Positions 41,761-51,795 of a stretch of DNA of 64,000 nucleotides are shown one piece after another (the stretch's first letter is position 1; each line of letters starts with the position of its first letter). The notes below the pieces were generated by a model. That model searched no databases. It was given only the letters and a program-made list of their open reading frames with translations, and was not told the origin of the DNA. The stretch is from Bacteroidales bacterium UBA6192 (lineage in GTDB: Bacteria; Bacteroidota; Bacteroidia; Bacteroidales; F082), in NCBI GenBank assembly GCA_002422725.1, contig DITE01000007.1:17862-81861 (forward strand), in the 5' to 3' direction. Position numbers and translations under genes: made by a program.

Positions 41761-42825
41761 ATGATTAATCCATTTGCAAGAAATCGTTCCTATGTGTTTT
41801 TGTATGTGGCTGTCTGGATATTGATAATCCTTGTCCAGACGGCAACCCTTAATTATTATCAGGATATCGATCTGCTGGCTGCCTTTAGCGATTCCGTTGT
41901 ATTCAATACCATCCTGGCCATAATCGGATTCAATATGTGGTATGTGCTCCGATTTAGTGTGAGGGAAAAACTGAGTACGCTCGATCTGATTATCAACCAC
42001 CTGCTTACTGCAGCATTTATGATTGCCATCTGGATTGCTTCAGGATATTTCATTGTTTCGGCCATTGAAAGCGAACAAGCCGAATACCTTGAATTCCTGA
42101 ATTCGTCATTACCCTGGAGAGCCATCATTGGTGTGTTTTTCTATCTGCTATTTATCCTTCTTTATTATATAAGCCTTTACTACGAAGATCTTCAGCAAAA
42201 ACTTAAAATTGAAGCGCGACTGAACAATTTGGTTAAGGAAGCCGAACTGAATGCTCTGAAATCGCAGATAAACCCACATTTTTTGTTCAACAGTCTGAAC
42301 TCTATCAGCTCACTTACCATGACCGACTCGGAAAAAGCACAGGAAATGGTGATCAAACTTTCTGATTTTCTAAGGTATTCACTGAGTCATAACCGAAACG
42401 AAACCACCACACTACGCAGAGAACTCGAAAATACAGAACGTTATCTCGATATCGAAAAAGTGAGGTTTGGGAAGCGATTAAAGTATATTTCGCATGTCTC
42501 AGACTTGTGTCTTGAAGCGCCTATCCCAAACATGATACTACAGCCTCTTTTTGAAAACGCCATCAAGCATGGGGTTTACAACAGCATCGATGAAGTTCAG
42601 GTTGAGCTTTCATGCGAAGCAAAAGATGGTTTTATGATTATCAGGCTTCTGAATGATTTTGATCCTGAAGCAACCCGCCCAAAAGGTGAAGGCATCGGGT
42701 TGCAGAATATCCGCAACAGGCTGCAATTGCTTTATCAGCGAAACGATCTGTTGGAGATAAATATGGGCAAAATTGAATTCGAAGCTGTTTTACGTATTCC
42801 AATTCATTCAATCAATGAACAATAA
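41761..42825 (+). CDS. LytS-type sensor histidine kinase
   Basis: 354 residues. About four N-terminal membrane helices (YVFLYVAVWILIILVQTATL and VFFYLLFILLYYISLYY among them) come first. A coiled-coil linker and a His_kinase domain follow, with the acceptor His in INPHFLFNSLNSISSLTM (about residue 180), then a HATPase (ILQPLFENAIKHGV N-box; GEGIGLQNIRNRLQLLYQ G-box). The 4-helix membrane region has no large periplasmic loop, which fits sensing within the membrane or via the LiaF-like protein. The regulator gene overlaps its end by 11 bp. Confidence 0.93.
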   Translation: MINPFARNRSYVFLYVAVWILIILVQTATLNYYQDIDLLAAFSDSVVFNTILAIIGFNMWYVLRFSVREKLSTLDLIINHLLTAAFMIAIWIASGYFIVSAIESEQAEYLEFLNSSLPWRAIIGVFFYLLFILLYYISLYYEDLQQKLKIEARLNNLVKEAELNALKSQINPHFLFNSLNSISSLTMTDSEKAQEMVIKLSDFLRYSLSHNRNETTTLRRELENTERYLDIEKVRFGKRLKYISHVSDLCLEAPIPNMILQPLFENAIKHGVYNSIDEVQVELSCEAKDGFMIIRLLNDFDPEATRPKGEGIGLQNIRNRLQLLYQRNDLLEINMGKIEFEAVLRIPIHSINEQ

Positions 42826-43570
42826 AATAAGAACCTTAATTATTGAAGATGAGGAGCCTGCCCGCCAGTTGCTCCGGTCATTCCTTTCAGGCTTCGAAGA
42901 AATTGACCTTATTGGTGAATGCTCCGATGGTTTCAGCGGACTAAAGACCATCAATGAAACCAAACCTGACTTGATTTTTTTGGATATTCAAATGCCCAAA
43001 TTGACTGGATTTGAGTTGCTGGAACTCCTTGATGAACTTCCCGAAGTAATTTTCACAACAGCCTATGACCAGTTTGCGATTCAGGCTTTTGAAATGAATG
43101 CGGTTGATTACCTGATGAAACCATTTGCCCGCAACAGGCTGCGTCAAGCTGTCGACAAAGTGATTGAGCGGTTCAGCCTTAAATCGAGTGGTAAAGAAGC
43201 ATTGCAGATGCTAACAAACCATATCCATGAAAAGCCGCCACTTATTGATCGGGTGGTGGTAAAATCGGGCTCAAAGATTCAGGTGATAGCCGTTGATGAT
43301 ATTGAACAACTTGAAGCACAGGACGATTATGTGATGATTTATACTACCTCGGGTCGGTTTATGAAAAAAGAAACAATGGCCTATTATGAACAAGCTTTGC
43401 CTGAGGATCGTTTTTTACGCATTCACCGCAGCCACATTATCAATATCAACCAGATCGGTCAAATTGAACAATACGGCAAAGAAAGCTATCTGATCATGCT
43501 GAAAAACGGCAATCAGGTAAATGTGAGCAAAAGCAGGATCAAAGACCTGAAGCGTGAACTTGGTTTCTGA
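42815..43570 (+). CDS. LytTR-family response regulator
   Basis: About 251 residues from ATG 42815 (MNNKIRTLIIEDEEPARQLL), which overlaps the kinase end by 11 bp; the frame continues back to 42773 but lies inside the kinase gene. The receiver has IIEDEEPA, the acceptor Asp in LIFLDIQMPKLTG, Thr in VIFTTAYDQFA and Lys in YLMKPFARN. The LytTR domain at about 150-251 has IQVIAVDDIEQLEAQDDYVM, DRFLRIHRSHIININQIGQI and VNVSKSRIKDLKRELGF. It should bind direct-repeat promoters and may regulate its own operon. Confidence 0.94.
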   Translation: MNNKIRTLIIEDEEPARQLLRSFLSGFEEIDLIGECSDGFSGLKTINETKPDLIFLDIQMPKLTGFELLELLDELPEVIFTTAYDQFAIQAFEMNAVDYLMKPFARNRLRQAVDKVIERFSLKSSGKEALQMLTNHIHEKPPLIDRVVVKSGSKIQVIAVDDIEQLEAQDDYVMIYTTSGRFMKKETMAYYEQALPEDRFLRIHRSHIININQIGQIEQYGKESYLIMLKNGNQVNVSKSRIKDLKRELGF

Positions 43571-43576
43571 TCCGGT

Positions 43577-44914
43577 TCACAACAAATCATTTGCCAGATT
43601 GGCCAGCTCCGAACGTTCGCCTTTTTCGAGGCGTACGTGGGCATATATCCCATGATGCTTGATTTTATCAATCAAAAATGAAAGTCCGTTCGACTGTGCA
43701 TCAAGATATGGTGTGTCTATCTGAAAAATATCACCTGTAAAAACAATCTTGGTGTTTTCACCAGCACGGGTAATGATGGTTTTTACCTCATGCGGGGTGA
43801 GATTTTGTGCCTCATCCACAATAAAAAACACATTCGAAATGCTTCTTCCCCTGATATAGGCCAGCGGGGTAATCACAAGTTTTTCGTGTTCAACAGCTTC
43901 TGCAATCCGTTTGTACTCTTTGTCCTCTTCACCATATTGATTCTGAATGAATTTGAGGTTGTCCCAAAGCGGTTCCATATACGGGTTTAGCTTGGACTTT
44001 ATGTCGCCGGGCAGAAAACCAATATCCTTGTTGCTCAGCGGCACAATTGGCCTGGCCAGATAAACCTGCTTGAAATTGCGCCTTTGCTCCCAGGCAGCAG
44101 CTAACGCCAGCAGGGTTTTTCCTGTTCCGGCTACTCCCTGAAGGGTAACAAGTTTTACCTCGGGATTGAGCAATGCGTGCAGGGCAAACACCTGTTCGGC
44201 ATTACGCGGCATAATACGTGAAACAGCTTGTTTTTCGATACGCTCGATTCGGCTTGTTACCGGATTGTAAAATGTGAGGGCTGATGTTTTGGCGCTTTTA
44301 AGGATAAAATAATGATTGGGCAAAGCGTTGCTGACTCCAATGTCGGAAAGCTGGCAAAATCCCTCATGGTAAATCTTATCAATCACTTCTGGACTTACGT
44401 CTTCAATAGTCGATTTGCCTGTGTAAAGCGACTCAAGATCCTTCACTTTTCCGGTTTCGTAATCTTCGGCTTGCAGGCTTAATGACTTCGCTTTCAACCT
44501 CAGATTCACGTCTTTTGTAACCAGAATAACCTTTTTCTCAGGATAATCTTCCGAAAGTTTGAGTGCAGCATTTAATATACGGTGATCTGGCTTGTCACCT
44601 CCAAAAATCTGACGGGCATCAGTTTTACTCTTTTCGTTCATCAACACCTTGAAACGCCCTTTTGAAGGTCCGTTTATTTTTCGCCAGTTTTTCATGGTAT
44701 ACTTTCCCGAAATCTTATCCATGAACCGGATAAACTCGCGGGCTTCGAAATTTTTGGTGTCGTTTCCTTTTTTGAAATTGTCGAGTTCTTCAAAAACAGT
44801 AATCGGGATCGCTACATCATTTTCTTCAAAAGTATTGATCGCATTGTGATTGTAAAGAATAACAGAGGTGTCGAGTACAAATATCTTTCCTGGTTTGGGT
44901 TTCACTGTTGCCAT
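43577..44914 (-). CDS. PIN-domain plus PhoH-family ATPase
   Basis: 445 residues. An N-terminal PIN-like nuclease domain (FVLDTSVILYNHNAI, VFEELDNFKKGND, and HRILNAALKL/VILVTKDVNLRLKAKS with the acidic residues) is followed by a PhoH ATPase with Walker A VAGTGKTLLALAAAWEQ and Walker B FFIVDEAQNLTPHE. The family motif LARPIVPLSNKDIGFLPGDI is present. Known PIN-PhoH proteins (YlaK-like) combine RNA cleavage and unwinding activity. It is convergent with the LytTR regulator, separated by only 6 bp. Confidence 0.94.
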   Translation of the reverse strand: MATVKPKPGKIFVLDTSVILYNHNAINTFEENDVAIPITVFEELDNFKKGNDTKNFEAREFIRFMDKISGKYTMKNWRKINGPSKGRFKVLMNEKSKTDARQIFGGDKPDHRILNAALKLSEDYPEKKVILVTKDVNLRLKAKSLSLQAEDYETGKVKDLESLYTGKSTIEDVSPEVIDKIYHEGFCQLSDIGVSNALPNHYFILKSAKTSALTFYNPVTSRIERIEKQAVSRIMPRNAEQVFALHALLNPEVKLVTLQGVAGTGKTLLALAAAWEQRRNFKQVYLARPIVPLSNKDIGFLPGDIKSKLNPYMEPLWDNLKFIQNQYGEEDKEYKRIAEAVEHEKLVITPLAYIRGRSISNVFFIVDEAQNLTPHEVKTIITRAGENTKIVFTGDIFQIDTPYLDAQSNGLSFLIDKIKHHGIYAHVRLEKGERSELANLANDLL

Positions 44915-45177
44915 AGTAGTGATGGTTATCGGCTTTTAATTGTTGCTAATTTTCGATATAAAGGTAAAACGCTAATTCGTGTGTTTTCGGCACATGCAGA
45001 GACTGAGTTATCAACAAGCCGGTGTTGAAGGTCTGCTATCAGTTAAAAATCAGTTGTTAAGCTTTCCACAATTAAACACCCGAATTCTTGATTTTAAAAT
45101 CCATGTAATAAAATCTATCGGGAAGGACCAACGATTGTCAGGAAAGCCCGATTCACAATGGCTTCAGCAAAAGCAAT

Positions 45178-47772
45178 TTATCTTGTTGCAACGACAACTG
45201 CTTTTTTGAAGCGTTCAACATTTCCTGACAAATCAAAAACTTCGGCAAACACAAGATAGATTCCCACACCAACCCGATTGCCCGACTCATTCAATCCGTC
45301 CCAGCTCACTGAGCCTGACTGTTCAACAAGCTTGCTTTTTACCAAATGACGGATTGCCTGACCCGAAGCATCAAAAATGGTCATATTCAGCACATAGCCG
45401 GGCTGATCAAACCGAAAAGCAATGGATGTGAGGTCTGCCTTTCCGTCGCCATCGGGAGAGAATATTTCAGGGTCAATTGTTAATTCACCTGTGGATTCCG
45501 CAACTTTTGTGAAAATCGAATTCACATACCCTGGGGTTCCAAAGCCGGCCGTTTCTGATGCCGAATGCCAATTGGTAGGGTCGTCAGATGGCCTATCGAA
45601 AGCAACCCTTTCGAGCGATACCCCTTTTACAGAACTCAACAACGGGAAATGCATTTTTTCATTATAGGTCATGACATCAATAACTATCCCGGCTTTTGAT
45701 TTCAGCATAGCCGTTCCTTCCGCATTTGAATAGGTTGGAAAAGAGGGAAGTTCAACAAAGCTTGCCGGGTCTGGTGTAAAATATTGCTGTTTCACTTTTG
45801 TTGCCGAAGTTGTTAATAATCTGTACTGCTCCGGAAGCATGAACAGGCTATTCTCCGTAATCATTTTTAATGTCGTATCAGGTTGATTCGGAGGACTGTT
45901 TCTGATGGCTGCCAGCCAGATCTGTTCAAGATCAATTATCTTGCCGGAGCGGTTATAAATCTCCACATAATCTACTCCATTGTCCAATGGATTAAAGAGT
46001 ATTTCATTTATAACCAAATCATTCATGTCGGCTTGCTCAGGAATTCCAAAGGAAATTTGTGTTCCGGCGGCCACTGCTTTTCCGGCGCAGTTCAACACAG
46101 TTGTGGCAATATTCAGCTGATAAACAATTCCCGGCTGAAAATCCTGTTCAAAAATCAACTCAATAAAACGCTGATCAGCAGGATTAACAAATGCCTGAAC
46201 TGCTTTGATTGAACCGGGTTGAACCAGATAGGCATTAACATCTGACATAGAAACAACATCCATCAACTGATCGAACCACAACTGCAAAATATTGTTGCCC
46301 TGAAGCTTGATTCTTTCAGGCTTTGGGAGTTGGCTAAGTGTATCATAAACTGAATTGACTAATCCTGGCGTGCCTCCGGACATATCTTTTGATGAAGTCC
46401 AGTTGCCACTCCCACCGCATGGATTTTCAGGATTAATCTGCTCGAGCGACCAGCCCCCTTCGGCTTTTGCCTGATCACCATACCAGCTGTCGTGGTAACT
46501 CACATACGATATATTCTGACCCTGATTGCTCACCAACTTCAATTCCTGGCCACTGTTTGTAAGCTGAAACGTAGAAAACCCATAAAACAATCCAAGGTTC
46601 TCAAAAGATGATCGTGCTTCTTCATTGGCTAAAATCAGATATTGTTTGGGTGGAATAACCACCTGATTAAACAATCTCTCAGTCGTTCCGGAAAACAAAA
46701 CCCATCCACTCAGATCAACCGAAAGATCCGTTGTGTTATAAAGCTCCACATATTCCCAATCAGGCAAGCCAACAACAGGGCTTGGGTCGGCCATAATTTC
46801 ATTGATGACAATATCATTGGGCTGAGCCTCATAATAACTGAATAACATGGATTGTGACGGAAGAATATTCCCTTCAAGGTCCTCAATATCCTGAACTGTC
46901 AATTCATACACTTTCGCCAGCTCAAATGCCAGCTCAAATGAAAGCAACACTTTGGTTGCATTTGGCCCAAAAGCAGCCAGCTGCGGAAAGCCAACCCCCT
47001 CATTAACCTGATAATTGCCTGTGTTGGTGGCTGATGCAGATGAAATGGCCTCATTAAAAGTGAGCATCAGGTTAAATGGATCTGTTGCAGTGGTGCTCAT
47101 TAATACCGGTGGTTGATTATCAACTTCTTCGATTCCAATAACTATGTTGTCAAAATACACTTTTGTGGCATTTGAAACCGTGTATTGACAAAGTATACCG
47201 AAAAAGCCACCGGCTTGAAACGAATTGTCGAAGCCACTGGTTTCGAGCTGATAAACTCCTGAATTTGACGGATCAGCATACACTTTCCAGTTTCCATCAG
47301 CCTTTTTTACAACCTTTACCTGTAAGGCAAATGAATTGGCAAGTAAGCCTTCGGTACCCCTGCAAATACTCGTGGAAATGCCATTTTGAATTTTAAAAAG
47401 TTCAATTGCATCAAGGCTTCCGGCTTCACCAAACCTCAAATAATATCCATTCAATTCCTCTGTCAGATTCTCTTTGTCGCTTACTAAAAATACATTGCTA
47501 TAATTACTTCCCGAAGGACTAAAAGCCAGTTTAATCCAGAATTTCCACTCAATGTCGCCCGAAATTGAATAGGGAGAGCTTAGCCATGCAGTGGATGCTT
47601 CGGTATCGTTCAGTTGAAGCTGAAAACTGGTGTTTACAATAAATTTATTCGTTGTACCGCTCCATACAGGGTTCTGACTGAAATCACCATCATTGAAATC
47701 ATCCGAAAACTGAGCTGATAAAACCACCGGAATAAGCAATAATACGATGAATAACTGCTTCATAACTGACAT
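45178..47772 (-). CDS. Exported lamin-tail-domain protein with FlgD-like C-terminal Ig domain
   Basis: 864 residues with a signal peptide (MKQLFIVLLLIPVVLSAQ from the second ATG at 47763). Order: an N-terminal beta-sandwich lectin-like domain (DFNDGDFSQNPVWSGTTNKF), an Ig-like segment (DPFNLMLTFNEAISSASATN), then a lamin tail domain (DIVINEIMADPSPVVGLPDW and VELYNTTDLSVDLSGWVLFS). Next come a second Ig-like segment, a second lamin-tail-like domain (DLVINEILFNPLDNGVDYVE) and a C-terminal FlgD-type fold (FSPDGDGKADLTSIAFRFDQ, SVSWDGLNESGNRVGVGIYL). The C-terminus is not the usual PNPA type A domain. Presumed cell-surface protein of unknown ligand; the 263 bp before its stop (44915-45177) hold nothing recognisable. 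Confidence 0.9.
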   Translation of the reverse strand: MSVMKQLFIVLLLIPVVLSAQFSDDFNDGDFSQNPVWSGTTNKFIVNTSFQLQLNDTEASTAWLSSPYSISGDIEWKFWIKLAFSPSGSNYSNVFLVSDKENLTEELNGYYLRFGEAGSLDAIELFKIQNGISTSICRGTEGLLANSFALQVKVVKKADGNWKVYADPSNSGVYQLETSGFDNSFQAGGFFGILCQYTVSNATKVYFDNIVIGIEEVDNQPPVLMSTTATDPFNLMLTFNEAISSASATNTGNYQVNEGVGFPQLAAFGPNATKVLLSFELAFELAKVYELTVQDIEDLEGNILPSQSMLFSYYEAQPNDIVINEIMADPSPVVGLPDWEYVELYNTTDLSVDLSGWVLFSGTTERLFNQVVIPPKQYLILANEEARSSFENLGLFYGFSTFQLTNSGQELKLVSNQGQNISYVSYHDSWYGDQAKAEGGWSLEQINPENPCGGSGNWTSSKDMSGGTPGLVNSVYDTLSQLPKPERIKLQGNNILQLWFDQLMDVVSMSDVNAYLVQPGSIKAVQAFVNPADQRFIELIFEQDFQPGIVYQLNIATTVLNCAGKAVAAGTQISFGIPEQADMNDLVINEILFNPLDNGVDYVEIYNRSGKIIDLEQIWLAAIRNSPPNQPDTTLKMITENSLFMLPEQYRLLTTSATKVKQQYFTPDPASFVELPSFPTYSNAEGTAMLKSKAGIVIDVMTYNEKMHFPLLSSVKGVSLERVAFDRPSDDPTNWHSASETAGFGTPGYVNSIFTKVAESTGELTIDPEIFSPDGDGKADLTSIAFRFDQPGYVLNMTIFDASGQAIRHLVKSKLVEQSGSVSWDGLNESGNRVGVGIYLVFAEVFDLSGNVERFKKAVVVATR

Positions 47773-47894
47773 CTTATTTTGTTGTAAACATACAAAAAAC
47801 TTAACAGATCAAGATTACCGAATCCTGAAATTCTCGGGAATTAATCGCGATCATCCTAAACTGCTTATTTATGACGCCCTGAACCCAATTTTTA

Positions 47895-47902
47895 TAATTT
47901 TG
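47895..47902 (+). promoter_or_regulatory. Candidate -7 element (TAATTTTG) for asd-ribF
   Basis: TAATTTTG about 58 bp upstream of the asd ATG. No clear -33 element. Confidence 0.4.
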
Positions 47903-47959
47903 CAGCACTTAAGCCATTGGCTTATGCTCAATTCAAAAAACAATCTATTCTGATACCCT

Positions 47960-48961
47960 ATGAAGGTTGCGGTAATTGGTGCTACAGGTCTTGTTGGTCA
48001 AAACATGATCGATGTTCTGAACAAGGAAAACTTCCCTGTTACAGATTTCATCCCTGTGGCTTCTTCGGCTTCGTTTGGCAAAACAATTCCTTTCAGAGGT
48101 AATGAATACACCATAATCAGCCATGAAGAGGCGCTGGCAAAAAAGCCTCATTTGGCATTATTTTCGGCCGGTGGCGATGTGTCGCGCAAATGGGCTCCGC
48201 AATATGCTGCACAGCAGTGCGTTGTGATCGACAACAGTTCTGCCTGGCGGACAAATCCCGATGTGCCTCTTGTTGTCCCCGAGATTAACATCACTTCCAT
48301 AAAGGATATCCACACCATTATTGCTAATCCGAACTGCTCAACAATACAGATGGTTGTTGCCATTGCTCCCATTCACAGGCAGTATGGAATAAAACGGCTC
48401 GTTATTTCAACCTATCAATCGGTAACAGGGAGTGGTGTAAAAGGAATGCGCCAGCTGAAAGAGGAACAGGAGGGACGCCGGGCTTCCCTGCCGGCCTACC
48501 CCCATCCGATTCATGAGAACATCATCCCACATGCAGGCGAGTTTGATATGGAAGGATACACATCAGAAGAACGAAAACTTGAATTTGAAACCAGAAAAAT
48601 ACTGGATGACTACGAAATTGGCATAACTGCTACTGTTGTCAGGGTTCCTGTTTTGGGTGGTCATTCTGTTTCGGTAAATATTCAAACCGAACAAGCATTT
48701 CAAACCGATGATATCCGGCGTTTGCTTAAAGCATTTCAGGGTATAATTGTGCAAGACGATCCGCAAAACAATCAATACCCCATGCCCCTCTTTGCGCAAG
48801 GCCTCGATCAGGTGCTCGTTGGTCGGATACGTCGCGATTCGAGCATGCCCAATGCGCTCAATCTGTGGATTGTTTCGGATAACCTTCGTAAAGGTGCCGC
48901 CACCAATGCAGTACAAATTGCTATGGGTATGCTGAAAATGAGATTATTACCAAAATTCTGA
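47960..48961 (+). CDS. asd: Aspartate-semialdehyde dehydrogenase
   Basis: A 333-residue NADP-dependent enzyme. It reduces L-aspartyl-4-phosphate to aspartate semialdehyde on the way to lysine, diaminopimelate, threonine and methionine. The Rossmann Gly motif is VAVIGATGLVGQNM. The catalytic Cys is in IIANPNCSTIQMV, and RVPVLGGHSVSVN is the later family motif with the catalytic His. Length is normal. The start codon of ribF lies 2 bp after its stop, so the two are probably co-transcribed. Confidence 0.97.
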   Translation: MKVAVIGATGLVGQNMIDVLNKENFPVTDFIPVASSASFGKTIPFRGNEYTIISHEEALAKKPHLALFSAGGDVSRKWAPQYAAQQCVVIDNSSAWRTNPDVPLVVPEINITSIKDIHTIIANPNCSTIQMVVAIAPIHRQYGIKRLVISTYQSVTGSGVKGMRQLKEEQEGRRASLPAYPHPIHENIIPHAGEFDMEGYTSEERKLEFETRKILDDYEIGITATVVRVPVLGGHSVSVNIQTEQAFQTDDIRRLLKAFQGIIVQDDPQNNQYPMPLFAQGLDQVLVGRIRRDSSMPNALNLWIVSDNLRKGAATNAVQIAMGMLKMRLLPKF

Positions 48962-48963
48962 AT

Positions 48964-49902
48964 GTGAATATTTATCATCATATAGACGAATTTGTTCAGG
49001 TACCAAACCCGGTTGTTACGGTTGGAACTTTCGATGGCGTGCATCTTGGGCATCAGGCCATTTTCAGGAGAATGCTTGAAGAAGCCAGCAATATCAATGG
49101 AGAAACTGTTGTCATTACTTTTCACCCTCACCCACGTATAGTGCTTCAGATTGAAAGCAGTAATCTGAAATTTATCAATACACAGGAGGTGAAAATTAAG
49201 CGATTGGCTAATGCCGGCATACATAATCTGATAATCATTCCCTTTACCCGCGAGTTTTCGCGAACAACTTCCGAAGCCTTTGTTAAAGATTATATCGTGG
49301 ACAAAATCAAACCGGCTCGCCTGGTTATTGGCTACGACCATCATTTTGGCAAAAACAGAATGGGTGACTTTCGCAAGCTCTACGATATGGGTCACCGATA
49401 CGGATTCAAGGTTGATCGTATCCCGGCTCAGGATGTCGAGAACATTGCCATCAGTTCGACCAAGATACGCAAAGCACTCGAATCGGGCGACGTGCAAAAA
49501 GCCAACCGTTTGCTGGGTTATCAATATTCAATCACCGGAACAGTAGTTCATGGTAACGAGCTTGGCCGTACCATTGGTTTTCCTACAGCCAATATTCTGG
49601 TTGATGATCAGTATAAACTCATTACGGCCACCGGCGTTTATGCCTGTCTTGTTGAATGGAATGGTAAACTTTTGCCCGGCATGAGCAATATTGGTTACAG
49701 GCCAACAATCAACGAGGGCAAGCTAACGATCGAAGCACACATTTTTGATTTCGATGAAGTTATTTACGATCAAACAATTAGCATTCGCTTTATCAAACGT
49801 ATCAGGGATGAACAACGTTTCGACACCATCCATGATCTTCGCGACCAATTGCAGCGCGATCAGGTAAAATGTCTTGAAATTCTGAATTTACCCAGTGAAT
49901 AG
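48964..49902 (+). CDS. ribF: Bifunctional riboflavin kinase/FAD synthetase
   Basis: 312 residues in two domains. The N-terminal FAD synthetase (nucleotidyltransferase) has TVGTFDGVHLGHQAIF with the GxHxGH motif, and ISSTKIRKAL as the ISSTxxR motif. The C-terminal riboflavin kinase has GRTIGFPTANI and GVYACLVEWN, GMSNIGYRPTI and the late VRFIKRIRDEQRF-type segment. It makes FMN then FAD. The start is GTG at 48964, 2 bp after the asd stop; there is no in-frame ATG between, so it relies on coupling or on GTG initiation. Confidence 0.96.
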   Translation: MNIYHHIDEFVQVPNPVVTVGTFDGVHLGHQAIFRRMLEEASNINGETVVITFHPHPRIVLQIESSNLKFINTQEVKIKRLANAGIHNLIIIPFTREFSRTTSEAFVKDYIVDKIKPARLVIGYDHHFGKNRMGDFRKLYDMGHRYGFKVDRIPAQDVENIAISSTKIRKALESGDVQKANRLLGYQYSITGTVVHGNELGRTIGFPTANILVDDQYKLITATGVYACLVEWNGKLLPGMSNIGYRPTINEGKLTIEAHIFDFDEVIYDQTISIRFIKRIRDEQRFDTIHDLRDQLQRDQVKCLEILNLPSE

Positions 49903-49988
49903 AATCCACTCGGTGATTTGCCTCACGGCTTAGTTTCGCGGCAGAACAGGCATAGGCTAAATAGTGGCCGCATTTTGCAGAAAAGTAC

Positions 49989-49996
49989 TATTTTTG
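49989..49996 (+). promoter_or_regulatory. Candidate -7 element (TATTTTTG) for the C69 peptidase
   Basis: TATTTTTG about 38 bp upstream of ATG 50034. No TTTG at a normal -33 distance. Confidence 0.45.
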
Positions 49997-50033
49997 TAAA
50001 GTAAAAATTAATTATCCACCTAACTTGCAGATT

Positions 50034-51764
50034 ATGAAGAAAAATCTAATCCTATGTGCTGCTGTCCTGCTGGTTCTTGCCACACCGGCAATCAGTTTGG
50101 CCTGCACCAATTACCTGGTTACAAAAGGCGCTTCTGTCGATGGCTCCACCATGATTACCTATGCCGCTGATTCACACGTGCTGTATGGCGAATTGTATCA
50201 CTGGAATGCTGGTGAACACCCTGAAGGAACCATGATCGATGTGTATGAATGGGACACAGGAAAATATCTTGGTAAGATCAAGCAAGCTCCCCGCACCTAC
50301 AATGTTGTTGGAAACATGAATGAATATCAGGTTGCCATTGGCGAAACTACCTATGGCGGAAGAGGAGAACTTGTTGACACCACCGGTATAATTGATTATG
50401 GAAGTCTGATTTACCTTACCCTACAACGCAGTCGCTCGGCACGTGAAGCGATCAAGGTGATGGCCGAACTCGTTTCCGAATATGGTTATTACAGTTCAGG
50501 TGAATCGTTTAGTATTGCCGACAAGGATGAAGTCTGGTTTATGGAACTCATTGGCAAAGGCGTCGGAAACAAGGGCGCAGTCTGGGTTGCCTTGCGCATT
50601 CCTGATGGATATGTTTCAGGACATGCTAACCAGGCACGTATTACAACTTTTCCGCTGGAAAACAAAAAAACATCCATTTCGTCAAAACATCTCGACAAAA
50701 TTTTTGAACCTGCCATTGAGGTTGTCTATGCTGCAGATGTTATCAGTTTTGCACGCGAAAAAGGATGGTACGAAGGAAAAGACAAAAACTTCAGTTTTTC
50801 CGACACCTATGCTCCGGTCTCTTTCGGTGGTGCCCGTTTCTGTGAAATCAGGGTTTGGACCATGTTTAACCAGGTGAGCTCAGGAATGGAAAACTATTGG
50901 GAATATGTAAAAGGCAATATTGCACACGCCGATAAGTTTGAGGATGGAACAGAAAATCCGAACAAATACGCTACCAATAGAATGCCACTCTGGATTAAGC
51001 CCGAGAAGAAAGTATCAAATCACGATTTAATGATGTATATGCGCGACTACCTTCAGGGAACCGAGCTGGATATGAGCAAGGATTTCGGAGCCGGCCCTCA
51101 TGGCCTTCCATACCGCTGGCGTCCGCTGACCTGGAAAGTAGATGGGATAACCTATGTAAACGAAAGAGCAACAGCAACCCAGCAAACCGGTTTTTCATTT
51201 GTTACCCAGTCGCGTAACTGGTTACCCGATGCCATTGGCGGAATAATCTGGTGGGGTGTCGATGACGCCAACACATCTGTTTATATGCCAATGTATTCAA
51301 GCATTACCAAAGTTCCGCATAACTTCGAAAGAGGGAATGGCGCCATGATGAAATGGTCAGAAACTTCCGGGTTCTGGATTTTCAATCTGGTTTCCAACCT
51401 GTCCTACACACGATACAACATGATTCAACCCGATGTTGAAAAAGTGCGGAATCAACTTGAGGCTGATTTCATCGAACGTACTGCTTCGGTTGATGCAGCA
51501 GCCCTTAAACTGTTTCAGGAAGACAAAGCGAAAGCCCTTGCTTTTTTAACCGACTACAGCTGCGATCAGGGTGCACGCACCTTTAATGCATACAAAACCC
51601 TCCATCAGGAATTATTCATGAAATACATGGATGGAAACGTGAAGACCAGGGTTGAAGGCCAGCAAAACCCCGATGTTAAACAACCCGGGTATAGCGAACA
51701 GTTTTTGAGAAAAATCGTTGAAGAAACCGGTGAAAAACTCAAGGCAGGATCGGCTGATCATTGA
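50034..51764 (+). CDS. Exported C69-family dipeptidase
   Basis: About 576 residues from ATG 50034; the open frame to 50025 begins with TTG. A signal peptide (KNLILCAAVLLVLATPAISL) ends just before the N-terminal catalytic Cys (ACTNYLVTKGASVDGSTM). In C69 (PepD/DipC) enzymes the new N-terminal Cys is the nucleophile, in the Ntn-hydrolase manner, and here the Cys follows AISLA, so signal cleavage would expose it directly. Other family features: GNMNEYQVAIGETTYGGR, VWFMELIGKG and SHANQARITTF-type motif. It hydrolyses dipeptides outside the cytoplasm. A strong terminator follows. Confidence 0.94.
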   Translation: MKKNLILCAAVLLVLATPAISLACTNYLVTKGASVDGSTMITYAADSHVLYGELYHWNAGEHPEGTMIDVYEWDTGKYLGKIKQAPRTYNVVGNMNEYQVAIGETTYGGRGELVDTTGIIDYGSLIYLTLQRSRSAREAIKVMAELVSEYGYYSSGESFSIADKDEVWFMELIGKGVGNKGAVWVALRIPDGYVSGHANQARITTFPLENKKTSISSKHLDKIFEPAIEVVYAADVISFAREKGWYEGKDKNFSFSDTYAPVSFGGARFCEIRVWTMFNQVSSGMENYWEYVKGNIAHADKFEDGTENPNKYATNRMPLWIKPEKKVSNHDLMMYMRDYLQGTELDMSKDFGAGPHGLPYRWRPLTWKVDGITYVNERATATQQTGFSFVTQSRNWLPDAIGGIIWWGVDDANTSVYMPMYSSITKVPHNFERGNGAMMKWSETSGFWIFNLVSNLSYTRYNMIQPDVEKVRNQLEADFIERTASVDAAALKLFQEDKAKALAFLTDYSCDQGARTFNAYKTLHQELFMKYMDGNVKTRVEGQQNPDVKQPGYSEQFLRKIVEETGEKLKAGSADH

Positions 51765-51795
51765 TTTGCCTGTTTTTCATTTGAATAGTTTAAAT

